A DNA stretch of 64,000 nt from CAZAFC01 sp964484675 (lineage in GTDB: Bacteria; Patescibacteriota; Saccharimonadia; Saccharimonadales; UBA4665): assembly GCA_964484675.1 (NCBI GenBank), contig CAZAFC010000007.1, positions 12,408 through 76,407 on the forward strand. The letters run 5' to 3'. The first letter of the stretch is position 1, and each line of letters begins with the position of its first letter. Positions 60,214-64,000 of this stretch are shown piece after piece. Below the pieces are notes generated by a model. That model saw only the letters and a program-made list of their open reading frames with translations. It was not told where the DNA came from and did no database searches. The position numbers were made by a program, and so were the translations under genes.

Positions 60214-60951
60214 TTATTTTTCCTGGCGGCGAATGGTGGCCGAGCCGAATGCCAACACCACAATGCCGACTCCAACGACCACGACCAAATCGCGCGTAAG
60301 TGTGGTCGTCCAACTCGCATGCGTAGTGACTTGCTTCATGGCGTCGACGCTGTAGGTGAGCGGCATGCAATCCGCAAACCACTGGAGCGCGCGGGCCATA
60401 TGATCGCGCGCTACGAACAAGCCGCAAGTGAGCAATTGCGGAAAAATAAACGCTGGCATGAACTGTACCGCCTGAAATTCACTGGTCGCAAATGCACTCA
60501 TAAAGAGCCCGAGCGCCGTGCCGAGCAGTGCCGCGGCCACGGCGCTCACCAGCACCGGCAGCGTGCCGCCGAGCACCGTAACGCCCAGCAAGCCGAGCAC
60601 GACCGCGCTCGCAAGGCTGGCCTGCGCGAATGCCAGCACGGCAAACGCCAGCGCGTAGCCGAGCATGATGTCGAGCTTGGCAATCGGGAAGGTCATCAGC
60701 CGATCAAGCGTGCCGATAGTGCGCTCGCGGAGCGTTGTAATTGAGGTGACGATGAACATGAGCACCAGCGGGAAAATGCCCAAAATCATCGGTGCCAGAT
60801 TGTTGAACAGTGCGCTATCGCTCTGAAACACATACTTCAAAATAGTCAGCAGTACGCTCGGCACCAATAGCACGAGCGCCAGCGTCCGTTTGTCGTGCGA
60901 GAGTTGCTGGAGCACGCGGACAGCGGTGGCCAGGGTTTTGCGCGGGCTCAT
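60214..60951 (-). CDS. ABC-2 type transporter permease
   Basis: The 245-residue permease has six membrane helices and the ABC-2 pattern RERTIGTLDRLMTFPIAKLDIMLGY followed by FMSAFATSEFQAVQFMPAFIFPQLLTCGLF and ARALQWFADCMPLTYSVDAMK. It partners with the ATPase upstream, which it overlaps by 4 nt. The likely job is export of a drug or lipid-like compound. The stop is 86 bases from tRNA-His. Confidence 0.9.
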   Translation of the reverse strand: MSPRKTLATAVRVLQQLSHDKRTLALVLLVPSVLLTILKYVFQSDSALFNNLAPMILGIFPLVLMFIVTSITTLRERTIGTLDRLMTFPIAKLDIMLGYALAFAVLAFAQASLASAVVLGLLGVTVLGGTLPVLVSAVAAALLGTALGLFMSAFATSEFQAVQFMPAFIFPQLLTCGLFVARDHMARALQWFADCMPLTYSVDAMKQVTTHASWTTTLTRDLVVVVGVGIVVLAFGSATIRRQEK

Positions 60952-61682
60952 GCGGCGGCTCCCACCAGGTGCAAAAAGCTTTGCTCGACGGTTTTGGTGT
61001 CGGTTTGCTGGCGCAATGCGGCTGGCGAGCCGTGCGCGAGGATACGGCCCTCGCGAATCAAGAGCAAATCCTGGCAGCGTTCGGCTTCGTCCATCACGTG
61101 GCTTGAGATAATCAGCGTTGTGCCACCCTTCGCTAGCTCATAAAATAGCTGCCAAATCTGCTCACGAAGGAGCGGATCGAGTCCGACGGTCGGTTCGTCC
61201 AGCACCAGCATGCTCGGGTTACCGAGCAGCGCGACGGCCAACGAAACGCGCTGCTTTTGGCCGGTGCTCAAGCTGGAAACGAGCTGCGTGGCCTGGCGCG
61301 TCATGTCGAGCTTGTGCAAAATTTCAGTGATAGCCGCCGGCGCAGCACGCCGTTCGAGGCCACGCATAGTCGCGAAATAGCGCATATTTTGGAACACAGT
61401 GAGGTCGCTATACACGGAATTTTCCTGCGTCATATAGCCAAGCTGCTTTCGCAAGCTGGCCGAGCCCGCCGGCGCGCCGAGGACTTCCAGATGGCCGCTG
61501 CTCAGTCTCTGGCGGCCCACGATCGCACGAATAAGCGTGGTCTTGCCGGCGCCGGAAGGGCCGATGAGCCCCGTGATGCTACCGTGCGTGATCGTGGCAT
61601 CCAGGCCATCAAGCGCGCGAAATCCATGCCCAAGTTCGACGATCACACCATCGATTCGGACCGCTGCGCTCGCTGTTAGCAT
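60948..61682 (-). CDS. ABC transporter ATP-binding protein
   Basis: The 244-residue ATPase has Walker A GPSGAGKTT, Q-loop YMTQENSVYSDLTVFQN, signature LSTGQKQRVSLAVALL, Walker B MLVLDEPTVGLDP and H-loop ISSHVMDEAE. It resembles the DrrA/CcmA subfamily that works with ABC-2 permeases. TATGAT (61689-61694, minus strand) ends 6 bases before the ATG. Confidence 0.93.
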   Translation of the reverse strand: MLTASAAVRIDGVIVELGHGFRALDGLDATITHGSITGLIGPSGAGKTTLIRAIVGRQRLSSGHLEVLGAPAGSASLRKQLGYMTQENSVYSDLTVFQNMRYFATMRGLERRAAPAAITEILHKLDMTRQATQLVSSLSTGQKQRVSLAVALLGNPSMLVLDEPTVGLDPLLREQIWQLFYELAKGGTTLIISSHVMDEAERCQDLLLIREGRILAHGSPAALRQQTDTKTVEQSFLHLVGAAA

Positions 61683-61795
61683 GCCACCATCATAGCATAA
61701 GCACGGCTCATCATCACTCGCAATGCGCCGATTGAGGTCACGAAGATCTTAGCGCAACTATGTTCAGCACCGCCGCGAGTGGTCGTCAGGCCAGT

Positions 61796-62428
61796 CTAGC
61801 CGAGCCGAGTAACCGGGTACCCTGGTACGCTCGCCGGGAAAGCCGGGTGGGCGACGACGCGATTGAGGGTTAGCCAGGTTTCATCGAGCACGTCGCTGGC
61901 AAACTCGCTTGTAGGAAGCTGCTCAAGGTTGTAGAATCCGCCAGCGTATGGCTCATCACCCGTCTCGACGAGTGTCCAGAATTGATTCGTCACCTCGTTC
62001 CCGCGGCCATCGAAGCGGAACTGGGCCGGCAGTTGATGAAGTTCGCCCGCCGGCGTAATGCCCGTCAGCTCGTCGCGATATATTCGACGGATTGGCCCGT
62101 TGAGCGTCCTCGGCTCATCCTGGATGTCATTGCCCAGTATGACTGAGCCGCTCAGTACGAACTTGCCGGGCCACCAGGGGTCATTTTCACTGCGGCGCTC
62201 CAGCCAGACCTCAGGTCCTTGCTCCTGCTCGCGAATTGCCACAATCTCGACCGTTGCGGCAACGCCGAGGCGACATGCTTGCTTAAAGTACTCCAGCGGC
62301 TGACGGCCGGGCTCCATGTACTCCATGTACGCAGCCGCCGCCTCGGCCGCCGCTCTGGCTGCCGCCTGTCGATCAATTGCTGCCATTTCTGCTATCTCTC
62401 TTGGGGTGTAGATTTGAATTTCGCTCAT
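61796..62428 (-). CDS. Hypothetical protein, NUDIX-like
   Basis: The 210-residue protein has an Ala-rich helical N-terminus and a domain reminiscent of NUDIX hydrolases: VWLERRSENDPWWPGKFVLSGSVILGND, then IRRIYRDELTGI in the place of REUxEExGU. The Nudix box is incomplete (no second Glu pair), so catalysis is doubtful. TATACT (62437-62442, minus strand) ends 8 bases before ATG 62428, which is preferred over a longer frame to 62548. Confidence 0.55.
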   Translation of the reverse strand: MSEIQIYTPREIAEMAAIDRQAAARAAAEAAAAYMEYMEPGRQPLEYFKQACRLGVAATVEIVAIREQEQGPEVWLERRSENDPWWPGKFVLSGSVILGNDIQDEPRTLNGPIRRIYRDELTGITPAGELHQLPAQFRFDGRGNEVTNQFWTLVETGDEPYAGGFYNLEQLPTSEFASDVLDETWLTLNRVVAHPAFPASVPGYPVTRLG

Positions 62429-62623
62429 GGTGAAGAAGTATAGCCAAGCGGAGGCACCGCCGCAAGCATGAGTGCACGCCACAACAGGGCGAGCGAGCAC
62501 GTCATCCGGCGGCAGGCGCTGAGCCACATAGTTACGTTTACTTATCAAGCTGTGCTCGGTAAAATGACTATTGATTCGAGGCAGCTGCCCGAATCAAGCC
62601 AACCCAGGAGTTGATCTGCTGTG

Positions 62624-62866
62624 ATGGGCAGGATGCGCAAACGCCGGATTTTAGACAAGCAACACGACCACCGGATCGTAGGCAAGTGGCACGTACAGGG
62701 TCCGCTGTCTGTCGCTCGAGCTGCTGATGGTTGCGTCGCCGTCCGCGGCAAGACCACGGACGGCGAGCAAGCCCTCATGTACTTACCTAAGGCGTCATGG
62801 CAGGAATTCCTCGACGGCGTGAAAAACGGTGAGTTTGATCCGCCGTCGGACAGGGCTGACGCCTGA
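62624..62866 (+). CDS. DUF397-like small protein
   Basis: The 80-residue protein ends with ALMYLPKASWQEFLDGVKNGEFDPP, matching the C-terminal pattern of DUF397 (TPAEWxAFLxGVKxGEFD), and GCVAVRGKTTDGEQ resembles the central CVEVA...VRDSK part. DUF397 proteins are common in actinobacteria, usually beside XRE-type regulators, which are not seen here. AGGAG upstream fits a start at GTG 62621 or ATG 62624. Confidence 0.6.
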   Translation: MGRMRKRRILDKQHDHRIVGKWHVQGPLSVARAADGCVAVRGKTTDGEQALMYLPKASWQEFLDGVKNGEFDPPSDRADA

Positions 62867-63246
62867 CATCGGGCAAGAGCGGCGACCCTAAGTAATCGTT
62901 CAGCTGGGATAGTCGCTTGGCTTTGTGCGGCGCTTGGCTGAATTGGCCTGAGCGATCCTATCCACTCCGCTCCGAGGGCCGTTAAAGCGGTTCGTGCCCA
63001 GCTGCTTCCGGCGACAGAAGCGGTTGCTCTACAGGGGTTGGCCAACGGCCGGACGCACTCCGACCGGGGGATTTCGCATTGTGCAATGCGATGCTGAAAT
63101 CCCCCAACTATTTATCCCGCTCGGCGAATATCGAGTCTTGATCCCGCGGAAAACGAACCTTTCAAATGCGCAATTATAAACTACCCGCCTGGCTCAAGCT
63201 TCCGTCGCCCGTACCAGATCTGTTAAGACAAAGCATAAGCATAATG
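62867..63246. other. Non-coding stretch with a nested hairpin
   Basis: No supported gene. At 63066-63105 gggggatttc pairs with gaaatccccc, and inside it cgcattg (63075-63081) pairs with caatgcg (63084-63090). No T-run follows. It may be a small RNA, an operator or a decayed element. Confidence 0.4.
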
Positions 63247-63275
63247 TTGACTAAGTCACACATATATGTTAGTAT
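63247..63275 (+). promoter_or_regulatory. Promoter upstream of the 63313 gene
   Basis: TTGACT (63247-63252) and TAGTAT (63270-63275) at 17-base spacing; AAGGA lies just before the ATG at 63313. Confidence 0.7.
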
Positions 63276-63312
63276 TAATATCGTAATCTCCCAAGATAAA
63301 AAGGAAAAAATC

Positions 63313-63843
63313 ATGCCGAAGAATGTGCGAATAGAAACCCCTTACGCAACTTTTAACATTGGAAACCTAGAGGGCGAGTATCACGAAGGCGATGCATACG
63401 TGGCCGCAAACGCGGAGTCGAACGCTCGAGCGTGGCGAGATGCAAAGGCAGCTCAAAGCGAAGCGCGCCATCCGGGCGCGATGAATGGCGACCTTGTCGG
63501 TGGCCGCACCATCATAAATGGCAAGGTGCGATCTCCGAAGGCCCCAAGCAATACTGCTCGTCGCCCACAACGTATCGAGAGCACGCCGGAAAGCCCCGTG
63601 CCGTTGGCCGAGCCGGTTGATGCATCCCCACGAAAACCAATGACAGAGGCGACGATCCCTGGAGCCGAAGGCGAGGTTTTATTCCCCGAAGTGCCACAAG
63701 CTGTGGGAGAACTGGCGGTTAGTACCACGGTCGCACAGCGTAATCCAGGCTTTGCTATACATAACAGCGCCTTAGCACAGCAACTGATTAGCAGCGTAGA
63801 GGCTCGGTTTGGCAATAATTTGCACAACGGTGGAGCGCCGTAA
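63313..63843 (+). CDS. Hypothetical protein, largely disordered
   Basis: A 176-residue protein opening with MPKNVRIETPYATFNIGNLEGEYHEGDAYV, then Ala/Pro/Arg-rich sequence without membrane segments or known motifs. Strong AAGGA ribosome site and a good promoter indicate a real gene; the earlier in-frame starts at 63166 lie upstream of that promoter. Confidence 0.6.
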   Translation: MPKNVRIETPYATFNIGNLEGEYHEGDAYVAANAESNARAWRDAKAAQSEARHPGAMNGDLVGGRTIINGKVRSPKAPSNTARRPQRIESTPESPVPLAEPVDASPRKPMTEATIPGAEGEVLFPEVPQAVGELAVSTTVAQRNPGFAIHNSALAQQLISSVEARFGNNLHNGGAP

Positions 63844-63896
63844 TACTGCTGCGTTCGTTGCCCGCACCCGATCAGACAATACCCCAAAACAACTCC

Positions 63897-63953
63897 GTAC
63901 CATACTAAAAATCCCAAAAACGACCGTGCTTTTTGGGATTTTTAGTATGGTAC
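63897..63953. repeat. 24-bp perfect inverted repeat containing the tRNA-Arg 3' end
   Basis: Arms 63897-63920 and 63930-63953 are perfectly complementary with a 9-base loop. The right arm includes the GTACCA end of tRNA-Arg; the left arm is a mirrored copy. T5 tracts in the arms make it a likely terminator of the tRNA and the convergent hypothetical gene. Confidence 0.9.
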
Positions 63954-64000
63954 CCCGGACAGGATTCGAACCTGTGACCTTGAGCTTAGAAGTCTCTTGC
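63948..64000 (-). tRNA. tRNA-Arg (TCT), cut by the window edge
   Basis: Visible are the encoded CCA, discriminator A, acceptor 3' side CCGGGGT, T-arm ACAGG/CCTGT with TTCGAAT, variable loop, and an anticodon loop CTTCTAA giving TCT. A31 faces G39 as in the tRNA-Met of this window. The D-arm and 5' half lie beyond position 64000. Confidence 0.87.

Overview
The window looks like a chromosomal segment of a Candidate Phyla Radiation (Patescibacteria) bacterium, most likely Candidatus Saccharibacteria (TM7). This is inferred from several traits: short HrcA and TsaB proteins, a ComEC without its beta-lactamase domain, RNase Y paired with a YmdB-type phosphoesterase, type IV pilus genes, and many small membrane proteins, set in a moderately GC-rich, tightly packed genome. 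TGA is used as a normal stop, so this is not an SR1/Gracilibacteria-type code. No rRNA, CRISPR array or insertion sequence was seen.

Layout. 0-2 kb: an AT-rich AlbA_2/Schlafen-type gene cut by the window edge, then tRNA-Met. 2-14 kb: housekeeping (NUDIX, Ham1/RdgB-type pyrophosphatase, a zeta-carbonic-anhydrase-like protein, tilS, ftsH, a large conjugation-type ATPase, murJ, lepA). 14-17 kb: a phage-tail-like protein and a guanylate-kinase-like protein with an altered P-loop. 17-22 kb: the heat-shock locus hrcA-grpE-dnaK-(membrane protein)-dnaJ with two CIRCE operators. 22-26 kb: two RimK-like ATP-grasp enzymes, a RimB-like protease and RimK, a candidate protein-modification locus. 26-32 kb: tRNA-Lys followed by accessory genes (AAA ATPase plus TPR pair, HxlR/EthD divergent pair, ABC exporter, deaminase). 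32-36 kb: a secreted amidase, a frameshifted NUDIX gene and a DUF4232 protein. 36-46 kb: comEC-yebC, a phospholipase D-like enzyme, ruvCAB, pilin, a PilB relative with dead nucleotide-binding motifs, recA-recX. 46-54 kb: PRC-barrel, lamin-tail surface protein, tsaE-tsaB, rny, ymdB-like, and an ABC1 kinase flanked by two paralogous mini-membrane proteins. 54-64 kb: two tRNA-Pro, a dolichol-kinase-like protein, a P1B-type ATPase, a hammerhead ribozyme, a pentapeptide protein, tRNA-His, an ABC-2 exporter, a DUF397-like protein and tRNA-Arg.

Two signals stand out. First, about twenty genes on both strands have a TATAMT-like -10 box ending 6 (sometimes 7-9) bases before the start codon, so transcription should begin at the start codon itself: leaderless mRNAs appear to be a major expression mode. 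Genes with longer leaders (grpE, recA, yebC, the amidase, EthD, the P-type ATPase) instead carry a Shine-Dalgarno sequence. Second, the minus strand at 58141-58189 carries every conserved core nucleotide of a type III hammerhead ribozyme, directly after a large multi-branched RNA fold.
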